Positions 1 through 11,181 of a stretch of 64,000 nt of DNA are shown piece after piece. Source of the DNA: Bog-375 sp049698695. Lineage in GTDB: Bacteria > Acidobacteriota > Terriglobia > Bryobacterales > Bryobacteraceae. The position numbers were made by a program, and so were the translations under genes. The notes beneath the pieces are model-generated. The model saw nothing but the letters and a program-made list of their open reading frames with translations, made no database searches and was not told where the DNA came from. The stretch covers positions 1-64,000 of the forward strand of contig JBAVYH010000067.1 of the NCBI GenBank assembly GCA_049698695.1, read 5' to 3'. The first letter of the stretch is position 1. Every line of letters begins with the position of its first letter.

Positions 1-7
1 GTCTTCC

Positions 8-86
8 GCCCCGTTCCGGGGCTGGCAGGGAGCAACCAGATTCCACACGGCTTGCGCCGTGGGCTATTCTCTTTCGCCCTTCGGGC
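8..86. repeat. cluster of three short hairpins
   Basis: Three consecutive GC-rich inverted repeats lie before the first gene: GCCCC (8-12) with GGGGC (18-22), CACGGC (46-51) with GCCGTG (56-61), and GCCC (76-79) with GGGC (83-86). No convincing protein reads through them. This looks like dispersed non-coding repeat sequence, or the terminator area of a gene lying before the window. The window edge prevents a firmer call. Confidence 0.4.
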
Positions 87-250
87 TGGCGCCGCCGCCT
101 CGCGTACCTATACGCTCAGATACCAGCGGATTTCCTCGCAATACAAGACGCCACCATTTTCATGTCGCGCACGCCCGCACACCCGCTGTAACCCACGCAC
201 CTCCGGTTTCGTGCGAAATTAGTAGAGCCGCGCCCAGCACGGCAGCCCCC

Positions 251-2443
251 ATGGCCAAGAAGATGCAAGCGAAAGCCGTCGCGACCGGCGCTGCACGCGT
301 GGCGCCTGCCGCGGCGCCGGTGGACCTGAAGGACCCGGCACTCTATGTGAACCGCGAGTTGAGCCTGCTGGCATTCCAGCGCCGCGTGCTGGAGGAGGCC
401 GAGGATGAGACCAACCCGTTGCTGGAGCGGGTCAAGTTCCTTTCCATTCTCGGCTCCAACCTGGACGAGTTCTTCATGGTGCGCGTTGCAGGGCTGACGG
501 CGCAGTTGGAGGCGGGTTCGCTCGAAGCGGGACCGGACGGCCTGAGCCCGCGGGCGCAACTGGTGGCTATCCGGCGCGAGGTGAAGCGATTGCTGGCCGA
601 CGCGCACCGCATTCTCGGGCGCTTGCTGGAGGTGCTGCGCGAACAGAGCATTTTCGTTCACGATTACGCCGAGCTGAGCGAAACACACCGCGAGCAGGCG
701 GCCAAGTACTTCGACGAAACCATTTTCCCCGTGCTCACGCCGCTCGCCTTCGATCCCGGCCGGCCCTTTCCCCACATCTCGAATCTCAGCCTGAACCTGG
801 CGGTCTCGATCCGCGACCCCGCGGGCAACGAACACTTCGCGCGCGTCAAAGTGCCCGATTCGCTGCCGCAACTGCTGCCGGTGAGCGGCAGCGCGAAGGC
901 CTCTTCCAAGAAGGGACGGCCCAGGCGGATCGACCTGGTGTGGCTGGAGCAGGTAATCGCCGCGCATCTCGGCGTGCTGTTTCCCGGCATGGAGATCCTC
1001 GAAGCGCATCCGTTCCATGTTACCCGCGACGCCGATATGGCGATCACCGAGCTGGAAGCCGAGGACCTGCTGGAAACCGTCGAGGAGGGCCTGCGCCAGC
1101 GCCGCTTCCAGAGCGTGGTCCGCCTGCTGGTCACGGCCGACATGCCCAGCTCGATGCTCAACATCCTCATCAACAACCTGGGAATCGGGCCGAGCGAAGT
1201 CTACCGCTCGCCGCGGCCGCTCTCACTGAAGCGCCTGATGGGCCTGCATGGCCTGGACCGGCCGGACCTGCGCGATGCGCCGTTCCTCCCCGCGACGCCG
1301 CCTGAGCTTGCCGAGATTTCCGAGGAGGACGACATTTTCGGCATGATCCGCAATCGCGATATCATGCTCCACCACCCCTTCGATTCCTTCCAGCCGGTGA
1401 CCGAGTTTCTGCGCAAAGCGGCGCGCGATCCGGCCGTGCTGGCTATCAAAACCTGCCTGTACCGCGTGGGGCGCAACGCGCCGGTGGTGGAGGCGCTGCT
1501 GGAAGCCGTGGAGGAAGACAAGCAGGTGGCCGCGCTGGTGGAGCTCAAGGCGCGGTTCGACGAGGAGAGCAACATCGAATGGGCGCGCGCGCTGGAGCGC
1601 CGGGGCGTGCACGTGGTCTATGGACTGATCGGCCTCAAGATTCACTGCAAAGTGGCGCTGGTGGTGCGCCGCGAGCAGGACCGCATCGCCCGCTACGTTC
1701 ACCTTTCCACCGGCAACTACAATGCCGTGACGGCGCATTTATATACCGATATCGGCCTGTTTACCTGCGACGAGGCCGTGGCCGACGATGTCAGCGACCT
1801 GTTCAACTATCTGACCGGCTACTCGCACAAGGCCGATTATCTGAAGCTGTTGGTGGCGCCGGTGAATCTTCGCTCCAAGTTCGAAGCCCTGATCGAGCGC
1901 GAAATCAAGCACGCGAAGGCTGGCCGGAAGGCGCACCTGATCTTCAAAATGAATTCGCTGGCGGACCCCAAGATCATCCGCGCGCTTTATAAAGCCTCGC
2001 AAGCCGGGGTGCGCATCCAGTTGCTGGTGCGCGGCATCTGCTGCCTGCGCCCCGGCGTGCCGCGGGTGAGCGACCACATCGAAGTCACCAGCATCGTCGG
2101 CCGTTTCTTGGAGCACAGCCGGATCTACTATTTCCGCAATGGCGGCGAGGAAGAAGTCTATATCGGCAGCGCCGACCTGATGTCCCGCAACATCGACCAT
2201 CGTGTGGAAGTGCTGGCGCCCATCCGCGAGCCGGCCATGATCCGCCACCTGCGCGACAACGTGCTGGCGGTGTATCTGGCCGAGAACGTGAAGGCACGGC
2301 AGATGAACACTACCGGAATCTACACCCGCAAGAAAGCCGGCGGGAAATCAAGGGTGAACGCGCAGGAATGGTTCATTCGGCAGCGCCGCGAGCCGCCCAA
2401 AAAGCACGAGCGGGACCGCGCGCGCCTGAAACCGCCGGCGTAG
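251..2443 (+). CDS. ppk1: polyphosphate kinase 1
   Basis: This enzyme reversibly transfers the ATP gamma-phosphate onto inorganic polyphosphate (phosphate and energy storage, stress tolerance). The 730-residue product has the full PPK1 layout: an N-terminal domain beginning near NRELSLLAFQRR, then two phospholipase-D-like C-terminal domains. His465 in LKIHCK matches the autophosphorylated histidine, and His650 in RNIDHRVEV matches the second conserved histidine. The frame stays open upstream to 59, but family similarity begins only after the ATG at 251; the upstream part is low-complexity and crosses hairpin repeats, so 251 is preferred. It is a single transcription unit. A small gene converges on its 3' end. 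Confidence 0.96.
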   Translation: MAKKMQAKAVATGAARVAPAAAPVDLKDPALYVNRELSLLAFQRRVLEEAEDETNPLLERVKFLSILGSNLDEFFMVRVAGLTAQLEAGSLEAGPDGLSPRAQLVAIRREVKRLLADAHRILGRLLEVLREQSIFVHDYAELSETHREQAAKYFDETIFPVLTPLAFDPGRPFPHISNLSLNLAVSIRDPAGNEHFARVKVPDSLPQLLPVSGSAKASSKKGRPRRIDLVWLEQVIAAHLGVLFPGMEILEAHPFHVTRDADMAITELEAEDLLETVEEGLRQRRFQSVVRLLVTADMPSSMLNILINNLGIGPSEVYRSPRPLSLKRLMGLHGLDRPDLRDAPFLPATPPELAEISEEDDIFGMIRNRDIMLHHPFDSFQPVTEFLRKAARDPAVLAIKTCLYRVGRNAPVVEALLEAVEEDKQVAALVELKARFDEESNIEWARALERRGVHVVYGLIGLKIHCKVALVVRREQDRIARYVHLSTGNYNAVTAHLYTDIGLFTCDEAVADDVSDLFNYLTGYSHKADYLKLLVAPVNLRSKFEALIEREIKHAKAGRKAHLIFKMNSLADPKIIRALYKASQAGVRIQLLVRGICCLRPGVPRVSDHIEVTSIVGRFLEHSRIYYFRNGGEEEVYIGSADLMSRNIDHRVEVLAPIREPAMIRHLRDNVLAVYLAENVKARQMNTTGIYTRKKAGGKSRVNAQEWFIRQRREPPKKHERDRARLKPPA

Positions 2444-2463
2444 CAGAGGCCGCGGGCAGCCGC

Positions 2464-2706
2464 TCAGCACACCATGGTGCGAAGGATGGTTATTTTGGAT
2501 GTCGGCAGCGGAATGCCGGCCCTGGATGCGGATTCGTCGGCATGAACTTCGCAAAACGCTGCGATGGGCCCATCTTCCTCACGGAACAGATACGCGGCTT
2601 TCGCGTGGCAACCTTCCGCGTCGCAGTTCATTGCGGGACCATTCAGGATCTTGATTCGGGTTCGGCGCTGCTCGATGGATCGGGCAGCGGCGGCTTGTCG
2701 CATCAT
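2464..2706 (-). CDS. small conserved-looking Cys/His protein
   Basis: An 80-residue protein convergent with ppk1. The middle carries spaced cysteines and histidines (NCDAEGCH, then FCEVHADE), which suggests a small zinc-binding fold. The first residues up to about residue 26 look unlike a folded domain, so the true start may be the internal Met in AMNCDAEGC. No function is recognised. It could be a chance frame, but the C-x4-C...C-x2-H spacing and amphipathic composition favour a real protein. Confidence 0.45.
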   Translation of the reverse strand: MMRQAAAARSIEQRRTRIKILNGPAMNCDAEGCHAKAAYLFREEDGPIAAFCEVHADESASRAGIPLPTSKITILRTMVC

Positions 2707-2888
2707 ATGCTACCTATTTTAAGCCGCCTGCTTGCCGGTGCATCACCTAAATTGTTTCATTTCCGTTACATAACGATGAATGAATGGTTTCTACCGGTTG
2801 GCCGGGTGCGTTTTGTAACGATCGGGGGCAATCGAGGGGGCGCACAGGAAGCGGGCAAATCAACTGTGTTACTCTGAAATTTCCACGT

Positions 2889-3686
2889 GTGCCAGCGCGC
2901 GTCAGCGAAGCTCTTGTTCTGCGCACCTACCCGCTTCAGGAGGCGGACCTGGTAGTCAGCTTCTTTACCCGGGACCAGGGGAAATTGCGCGGCGTGGCCA
3001 AGCGGGCGCGGCGCCCGAAGAGTGCGTTCGGGGCCGGTCTGGAGCGGCTGTCGCACGTGCGGATGGCGTATTTCCAGAGCGAAACCCGCGAACTGGTCAG
3101 CCTGGATGGGTGCGAATTGATTCGCTCGCAATTCGGGCTGGCGTCCGATTATTGGGCCGGCGTGGCGCTGGATTACTTCGCGGAGGTGACCGAACAGATG
3201 TTGCCCGCCGCGGAGCCGAATGAGAGGTTTTTTCGCCTTCTGCTGGCTGTGCTGGATTACTTGCGAACTGCCGCCGGGAACGGTGCTTGGCGCGCCGTCG
3301 CCTACTTTTCCCTGTGGGCGCTTCGCCTTTCCGGATGGCTGCCGGAATTGCACGTTTGCTTGAGCTGTGGCAGCCTGCTTGACGATCCGGACGCCCCGGA
3401 GGGTCACGCCCCGGAGGGTCCCCAGCGCGCCTTCTTCAGCCGCGACCGGGCGGGGCTGATTTGCAGCCATTGCCGGAGAGCGCTGGGCGCCGCAGGCAGC
3501 CGGGAGCTGAGCGCGGAATCGCGAGCCACAGCCGCCCAAATGCTGCGCACGCCGGTGACGCAACTTTCCGGACCGGTTTGGGATCAGGCCAGGGCGGCGG
3601 ACCTGCGCCGCTTTCTGGTGGAGCAGATTGAATCGCACCTGGAACGCCGGCTGGTGACGGCGCCGTTACTGGAGGTCGCAACGTAG
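2889..3686 (+). CDS. recO: DNA repair protein RecO
   Basis: RecO anneals single strands and helps RecR load RecA in the RecFOR pathway. The product is 265 residues from the GTG at 2889 (PARVSEALVLRTYPLQEADL), which is the typical RecO OB-fold start. The frame runs further upstream, but without family-like sequence. A zinc-finger part is present: CLSCG, then after about 35 residues CSHC. The loop between them contains a perfect tandem duplication (cgccccggagggtc twice, giving APEGHAPEG), probably a local slippage. The TAG stop lies inside a palindromic repeat (3683-3735). glyQS follows in the same direction. Confidence 0.92.
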   Translation: MPARVSEALVLRTYPLQEADLVVSFFTRDQGKLRGVAKRARRPKSAFGAGLERLSHVRMAYFQSETRELVSLDGCELIRSQFGLASDYWAGVALDYFAEVTEQMLPAAEPNERFFRLLLAVLDYLRTAAGNGAWRAVAYFSLWALRLSGWLPELHVCLSCGSLLDDPDAPEGHAPEGPQRAFFSRDRAGLICSHCRRALGAAGSRELSAESRATAAQMLRTPVTQLSGPVWDQARAADLRRFLVEQIESHLERRLVTAPLLEVAT

Positions 3687-3735
3687 GGGCCGGGCATGCC
3701 CGGCCTGTGTCGACGCTCTTACGAGGGGCCCCTAC
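3683..3735. repeat. palindromic repeat, GGGCATGCCC family
   Basis: Perfect 9-bp arms GTAGGGGCC (3683-3691) and GGCCCCTAC (3727-3735) enclose an inner GGGCATGCCC palindrome. Related sequence occurs at 18847-18869 and 21619-21669, always between genes. The left arm supplies the recO stop codon. A transcript would fold into a strong hairpin between recO and glyQ. Confidence 0.6.
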
Positions 3736-3746
3736 AAGGCAGACTG

Positions 3747-4646
3747 ATGTCATCGTTTCAAGAAATCATCTTCAATCTGAAGCAGTACTGGGCGGAACGC
3801 GGCTGTATCATTCAGGAGCCGTACGACGTGGAAGTGGGCGCCGGCACCATGTGCCCGGAGACTTTCCTGCGCGTGCTCGGCCCGGAACCGTACCGGGTGG
3901 CTTATGTGCAGCCCAGCCGCCGCCCGGCCGACGGCCGCTACGGCGACAACCCCAACCGCCTGTTCAAGCACTCGCAGCTTCAGGTGATTCTGAAGCCCTC
4001 GCCGGACGACGTCATCGAGCAGTACCTGGCAAGCCTGGAAGCCATCGGCATCGACCTCCGCAAGCACGACATCAAGTTCGAAGAGGATAATTGGGAATCA
4101 CCCACCCTGGGCGCCTGGGGTATCGGCTGGCAGGTGATGCTGGACGGCCTCGAAATCACCCAGTTCACCTATTTTCAGCAGTGCGGCGGCATTGATCTCG
4201 ACCTGGTCCCCGCCGAGCTGACTTACGGCCTGGAGCGGCTCGCAGCGTTCCTCCAAGCCAGAGACAGCGTGTACGACATCGAGTGGGCCAGGGGCTTTTC
4301 TTACGGCGACGTGCGCTACCGGGACGAGCTGCAATATTCGGTTTACAACTTCGAGATGGCGGATATCGCCATGCTGTGGAAGTTGTTCGAGCTGCATGAA
4401 GGCGAAGCGGCGCGTCTGCTGAAGCTGTACGACCCTAAGGCCGCGGACAAGCAGCGTTTCCCGTTGCTCCCGGCCTATGACCAGGTGCTGAAGTGCTCGA
4501 ACATTTTTAATACGCTCGATGCGCGCGGCGCCATCAGCGTCACCGAGCGCGTCGGCGTCATCCAGCGCGTGCGCAAGCTGGCGGTGGGCGTAGCGCAGGC
4601 ATGGGCGGACCAGCGGCAGCCCGCCGCGGCGGAGGTGGCGCAGTGA
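3747..4646 (+). CDS. glyQ: glycine--tRNA ligase alpha subunit
   Basis: Catalytic subunit of the bacterial (alpha-beta)2 glycyl-tRNA synthetase, which charges tRNA-Gly with glycine. The product is 299 residues starting at ATG 3747 (MSSFQEIIFNLKQYW), the family's usual N-terminus and length. The class II region CPETFLRVLGPEPYRVAYVQ follows near residue 35. The longer frame begins inside the upstream palindrome and is not used. The stop codon overlaps the glyS GTG start (GTGA), so the subunits are translationally coupled. Confidence 0.97.
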   Translation: MSSFQEIIFNLKQYWAERGCIIQEPYDVEVGAGTMCPETFLRVLGPEPYRVAYVQPSRRPADGRYGDNPNRLFKHSQLQVILKPSPDDVIEQYLASLEAIGIDLRKHDIKFEEDNWESPTLGAWGIGWQVMLDGLEITQFTYFQQCGGIDLDLVPAELTYGLERLAAFLQARDSVYDIEWARGFSYGDVRYRDELQYSVYNFEMADIAMLWKLFELHEGEAARLLKLYDPKAADKQRFPLLPAYDQVLKCSNIFNTLDARGAISVTERVGVIQRVRKLAVGVAQAWADQRQPAAAEVAQ

Positions 4647-6607
4647 GCCTGGCTTCTCTCCCCTTCCTGCTCGAAATCGGCACCGAAGAGATTCCCGATT
4701 GGATGATTCCGGCGGCGCTCGAAAGCCTGCGGCTGCTATTCGAGGGCAAAGCCAACATCCCGTTTGAGTCAATCACGATGGATGCGACGCCGCGACGCCT
4801 GGTTCTGCGGGCCGAAGGCGTCCCGCCAAAGCAGGCCGACGTCACAACGCGCATACTCGGTCCGGCGAAGCCGGCGCCCGCGCAAGCCGTGGCCGGTTTC
4901 GCGCGCAAGCAAGGCGTTCGCCCGGAGGACCTCGAAATCGAAATGACACCGAAGGGCGAATACTACATCGCCTTAAAGGAGGAGAAGGGCCGGCTTTATA
5001 GAGAGATCCTGGCCGACGTTCTCCCTGGCGTCATAGCGCTCATCAACTTTCCCAAAACCATGTACTGGACGGGTAAGGGCGGCCCGCGCTTCATCCGGCC
5101 TATCCGCTGGATCGTGGCGCTGCTGGGCGACGAGGTGGTGCCGTTCGAGCTCGCCGGGGTGCGCTCCGGCGCGGTCACTTCCGGCCATCGCCGGCTGGGC
5201 GCGCGCGCGATCGTCGTCACTACTGCCGACTATGAGCAGCGGCTGCGCGAGAATCACGTCATCCTCTCCGCCAAAGAGCGCCGCGACAAGATTCGCGACG
5301 GAATGGCGGGGGTGCGCGTCAAGCCCGACGAGGCCCTGGTCGACACACTGGCTTACCTCACGGAATATCCCACGCCCATCGCGGGCAGCTTCGATGCGGA
5401 ATTCCTCGCTCTGCCTGAGGAGGTGCTGGTTACCGTCATGCGCCACCACCAGAGATACTTCTCGGTGGAGGACGATCGCGGCAGGCTGGCGCCCCAGTTC
5501 GTCGCGGTGATGAACATCCCGTCCGATCCGGATGGCTTCGTCCGCCGCGGCAATGAGCGCGTGCTGCGTGCTCGGTTTAACGACGCGCGCTTCTTCTGGC
5601 AGACCGATCAGAAGAAATCGCTCGCCGCGCGCCTGGCGGACCTGGCCCATGTTACTTTCCAGGCTAAGTTGGGCTCCTATCTCGAAAAAACCGAACGAGT
5701 AAAAACGCTGGTTGGTACGCTGGGCGGCGATGCGCACGCGGTGCGCGCCGCCGAGCTGGCTAAATGCGATCTCACCACCGAGCTCGTCAAGGAATTTACC
5801 GAGCTGCAAGGCGTGGTCGGCGGCCTCTACGCCCGGGCGCAGGGAGAGCCGGAGCCGGTCTGGCAGGCGATTTACGATCACTACAAACCGGAGAGCATGG
5901 AAGATGCGATACCGCGCAATCGCACCGGCCAGATTGTGGCGCTGGCCGACAAGCTCGACACCCTGCGCGGCTGCTTCGGCGTCGGTCTCATCCCCACCGG
6001 CTCGCGCGACCCATTCGCGCTGCGGCGCGCAGCGCAGGGCGTGGTCAAGATCCTCGTCGAAGGCAAGATCGATATCGACCTCGAGCCGCTGGTGAACGAC
6101 GGGGCGGAGAGTGGGCGCGCGCTGGCCGAGTTCCTGCAGGATCGCATCCGGTATTATTTCAAGGATGTTCGCGGCTTCAAGTACGACGAAGTCAACGCCG
6201 CCATGGCTGCCGGCTGGACTAACCTGGTCGATCTGGAGGCGCGGCTGATTCGCATTCAGAGCCTGCGGTCGTCGCCCGATTTCGAGCCGCTTGCGGCGAG
6301 TTTCAAGCGCATCCGCAATATCCTCGACCAGCAGAAGTTTGCGGGCGCGAGCGCCGCAGCGATCGACCAGAAGTTATTGCAGGACGGGCCGGAGCGGGAC
6401 CTCTACGACGAGTACCGCCGCATCGCAGGCCAGCCGATTGAATCAGTGGTTTCCCGGCTGCGGCCCAAAGTAGATTTGTTTTTCGATAAGGTGTTAGTAA
6501 ATGCGCCGGAGGAAGACATCCGGCATAATCGCTTGATGTTACTCGGCACGCTATTGCTGGAGTTCTCCAACATAGCGGATTTTTCAGAGATTGTAACTAC
6601 ATCATAG
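4643..6607 (+). CDS. glyS: glycine--tRNA ligase beta subunit
   Basis: Beta subunit of the heterotetrameric glycyl-tRNA synthetase, contributing tRNA recognition through a C-terminal anticodon-binding region. The product is 654 residues from GTG 4643. The start is fixed by GGAGG (4631-4635) seven bases upstream and by overlap with the glyQ stop. Family landmarks are LLEIGTEEIPDWM at the N-terminus, the HD-like segment beginning LAKCDLTTELVKEFTELQG, and SRDPFALRRAAQG. Both subunits are complete and adjacent. The pyruvate phosphate dikinase gene begins 11 bases downstream and may share the transcript. Confidence 0.97.
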   Translation: MSLASLPFLLEIGTEEIPDWMIPAALESLRLLFEGKANIPFESITMDATPRRLVLRAEGVPPKQADVTTRILGPAKPAPAQAVAGFARKQGVRPEDLEIEMTPKGEYYIALKEEKGRLYREILADVLPGVIALINFPKTMYWTGKGGPRFIRPIRWIVALLGDEVVPFELAGVRSGAVTSGHRRLGARAIVVTTADYEQRLRENHVILSAKERRDKIRDGMAGVRVKPDEALVDTLAYLTEYPTPIAGSFDAEFLALPEEVLVTVMRHHQRYFSVEDDRGRLAPQFVAVMNIPSDPDGFVRRGNERVLRARFNDARFFWQTDQKKSLAARLADLAHVTFQAKLGSYLEKTERVKTLVGTLGGDAHAVRAAELAKCDLTTELVKEFTELQGVVGGLYARAQGEPEPVWQAIYDHYKPESMEDAIPRNRTGQIVALADKLDTLRGCFGVGLIPTGSRDPFALRRAAQGVVKILVEGKIDIDLEPLVNDGAESGRALAEFLQDRIRYYFKDVRGFKYDEVNAAMAAGWTNLVDLEARLIRIQSLRSSPDFEPLAASFKRIRNILDQQKFAGASAAAIDQKLLQDGPERDLYDEYRRIAGQPIESVVSRLRPKVDLFFDKVLVNAPEEDIRHNRLMLLGTLLLEFSNIADFSEIVTTS

Positions 6608-6618
6608 GAGCTTAAAGA

Positions 6619-9363
<2,745 letters not shown>

Positions 9364-9382
9364 ACCGCCGTTGAGTGACAAG

Positions 9383-9432
9383 GGTGGCCACCGCTCCCTG
9401 ACGGTCGCGGCTCCGCCGTCAGGGGCGCCACC
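9383..9432. repeat. palindromic repeat, CTCCCTGACGG family (variant)
   Basis: Nested arms GGTGGC (9383-9388) with GCCACC (9427-9432), and CCCTGACGG (9396-9404) with CCGTCAGGG (9416-9424). It shares ctccctgacggtcgcggctc with the elements at 11091, 31310 and 60012, but its right half is shortened. It sits just after ppdK, where it could also terminate transcription. Confidence 0.65.
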
Positions 9433-9573
9433 AATGCGTCCTAGCTTAGGCACGGCGGTGCGACGTGGGGCGGCGCGAACGATGCTTCTGAATGATTCCC
9501 GCCAGAGCGCGTAACGCCTCATTCGCCTCTCCTGAACTCGGGAACGCGGCGGCTACATCTGGTTCCAGAACTA

Positions 9574-9717
9574 CTACGGCGTGCCCGCGGCGTATCTCGA
9601 TGCGAACTTGTTGCGCGAGGCGCGACTGAAGTCATACTCCGGAAGAATCTCGTCGGCATTAACCTGCTCGGTGGCCGCGCCTTTATTGAGTGATCTCTTC
9701 AGAGTCCCTTCGCTCAC
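9574..9717 (-). CDS. small antitoxin-like protein
   Basis: About 47 residues from a GTG at 9717, ending in ILPEYDFSRASRNKFASRYA. This YDFS-R-R-N-K/R-ASRYA signature is typical of small antitoxins found next to BrnT-type (DUF497) or related toxins. Its start overlaps the end of a BrnT-like remnant at 9683-9874, the normal toxin-first order. The frame is open upstream to 9783, but that part overlaps toxin coding sequence in another frame. The antitoxin end looks intact while the toxin is 5'-truncated. Confidence 0.6.
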   Translation of the reverse strand: MSEGTLKRSLNKGAATEQVNADEILPEYDFSRASRNKFASRYAAGTP

Positions 9718-9874
9718 GCCGCGTCGCTCGCCGCGCGCTGATAATGCGAATCGCTCCGCCCCGTTCAACATACATGACGGCAAGCAAACGGCGGTCTTGC
9801 GAAAGGCCTAGCAGCTCAAACCGCCGTTCCCCAATGGAATGACGCGGATCGGCCACGACAGGGACTTTCCAAAA
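9683..9874 (-). pseudogene. BrnT-like (DUF497) toxin remnant
   Basis: On the minus strand a frame reads ADPRHSIGERRFELLGLSQ, then LLAVMYVERGG and IRIISARRATRRERR, ending in TAA at 9683-9685. That is the C-terminal half of a BrnT/DUF497 RNase toxin, including the signature IRIISARRAT-RERR. The N-terminal half (usually beginning with an F-x-W-D-x-x-K segment) is absent: an in-frame stop lies at 9875-9877 and the neighbouring glycosyltransferase ends at 9886. Only a GTG at 9856 could start it. The toxin is inferred to be inactive. Confidence 0.6.
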
Positions 9875-9885
9875 TCAAGCCTCTC

Positions 9886-10968
9886 CTATACCCCCACCAA
9901 TCTCGCCAACAGCTTCTCGTACGCGTCGGTTACGGCGTCCCAAGAGTAACTCTGTGTAACGCGGTCTATTGCGCGAGCCCGGTATAGGGTACGCTCGGGC
10001 TCACCGAGAGCGAGAACCATCTTCAGTTTGGATTCCAGTTCATTGGGCTCGAACGGGATGCCGGCATCGCCGGCTACCTCGGCGTTTTCCGGTGTGTTGC
10101 GGTACAGCACCAGTGCGCCGCGGCCCATGGCTTCTATCAGGGCGGGGTGCGTGCCGCCGACTTCAGTGGCGTGAATATAAGCGAAACAGTGCGATTCCAG
10201 CTCATGGTATCCGTCGCCATAGATGGCGCCGGGAATGACGACGCGAACGTCGTGTGTGTCGCGCACTTGCGCGATGTAGTCCTGCGCATAAGGCGCATCG
10301 CCGATGAGGGCCAGCTTGACCGGCGTTACCACGCGCTCGAACGCCTGCCGCACTTCAAGCGGATGGTTCTCCGGTTCCATCCGGCTCACATACAGGAAAT
10401 AGCGGCCGGGTTCGAGGCCCAGCCGCGCCAGCGTGGCGGTGCCTTCCACTTTGCCTAACTCGGCACCGTATGGGATGAACGTGCTCACCTTCCCGTAGCG
10501 CGTGCGGTAGTAATCCTGAATGGTGCGCGCGTCGGTGATGACTTCGGTGGGGCAGAAGGTGGCCAGCCACTCCGAAATCAGGTACCAGGCTTTGGCCAGC
10601 CGGTTCCATTTCTTGCGCAGGCGCTCGATGCCGTCCACGTTGAGCGCTACGGGTATTCCGAACGGGCGCGGCAGCCAGGTGAAGATGGCGTTGGCGCCGT
10701 TGCAATAGAGCGCCACATCTGCGCAGTGCGTCAGCAGGTGCACCGTGGAGAGCAGCGTGTGCGCCAGCGTATCGAAATACTTGTGGCGAATGGTGGGCAG
10801 ATAGCACAGGCGCACGCCACGGTAGACCGGCTGCGGATGGCGCTCGCGGCAATAGACCGTAACTGCATGGCCTCGGGCGGCCAAGCGCGTGGAAAGTTCC
10901 TCTGCGAAAGTTTCGAAGCCGCCATAGTTGGCGGGAATGCCGCGCGTGCCAAGAAGGGCTATCCGCAT
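9886..10968 (-). CDS. glycosyltransferase family 4 (DUF1972-type)
   Basis: A 360-residue GT-B fold enzyme likely transferring a sugar from a nucleotide donor onto a surface glycan. The N-terminus MRIALLGTRGIPANYGGFET is the hallmark of the DUF1972 subgroup (rhamnosyltransferase-like). The C-terminal half carries the donor-binding glycosyltransferase-1 region, with YIHATEVGGTHPALIEAMGRG containing the E-x7-E type motif. It is the most distal gene of the minus-strand glycan cluster and is separated from the GT2 genes by two inverted repeats, so it may have its own promoter. Donor and acceptor cannot be read from sequence. Confidence 0.88.
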   Translation of the reverse strand: MRIALLGTRGIPANYGGFETFAEELSTRLAARGHAVTVYCRERHPQPVYRGVRLCYLPTIRHKYFDTLAHTLLSTVHLLTHCADVALYCNGANAIFTWLPRPFGIPVALNVDGIERLRKKWNRLAKAWYLISEWLATFCPTEVITDARTIQDYYRTRYGKVSTFIPYGAELGKVEGTATLARLGLEPGRYFLYVSRMEPENHPLEVRQAFERVVTPVKLALIGDAPYAQDYIAQVRDTHDVRVVIPGAIYGDGYHELESHCFAYIHATEVGGTHPALIEAMGRGALVLYRNTPENAEVAGDAGIPFEPNELESKLKMVLALGEPERTLYRARAIDRVTQSYSWDAVTDAYEKLLARLVGV

Positions 10969-11010
10969 TTTCTGGCCGGAGCTTCCTGAGAAGCCGCGAA
11001 TGGATTATAG

Positions 11011-11075
11011 CCACACATCAACGCAGATGAACACAGATAGGATTCTTGATTTCTATCAGTGTTCATCTGTGGCTC
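11011..11075. repeat. inverted repeat (CAGATGAACAC family)
   Basis: Perfect 11-bp arms CAGATGAACAC (11024-11034) and GTGTTCATCTG (11059-11069), extended by partly matching flanks (CCACA...TGTGG). It is located in the gap between two glycosyltransferase genes and directly abuts the next palindrome. The surrounding sequence is visibly more AT-rich than the genes. Confidence 0.6.
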
Positions 11076-11090
11076 GAGATGAATTCTTCA

Positions 11091-11145
11091 CGCTCCCTGA
11101 CGGTCGCGGCTCAGAACGCTTCGGAGCCGCGACCGTCAGGGAGCG
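11091..11145. repeat. palindromic repeat, CTCCCTGACGG family (full copy)
   Basis: A perfect inverted repeat: CTCCCTGACGGTCGCGGCTC (11093-11112) pairs with its exact reverse complement (11124-11143), with arms extending to 22 bp and an 11-base loop. Other copies lie at 31310-31370 and 60012-60067, with degraded copies at 9383 and 23841. All are intergenic, as expected for REP-like mobile palindromes. Confidence 0.8.
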
Positions 11146-11181
11146 GTTGCCGGCGACTGAACTGGCCATGTCGCGACAGGC

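Noticed and set aside
2368..2877. 169-residue plus-strand frame between ppk1 and recO
   Set aside because: Overlaps the ppk1 end and the minus-strand small gene; no ribosome site or family pattern.
11011..11145. CRISPR-like or phage attachment structure at the tandem palindromes
   Set aside because: Two different inverted repeats side by side, no regularly spaced direct repeats and no integrase; they belong to dispersed families.
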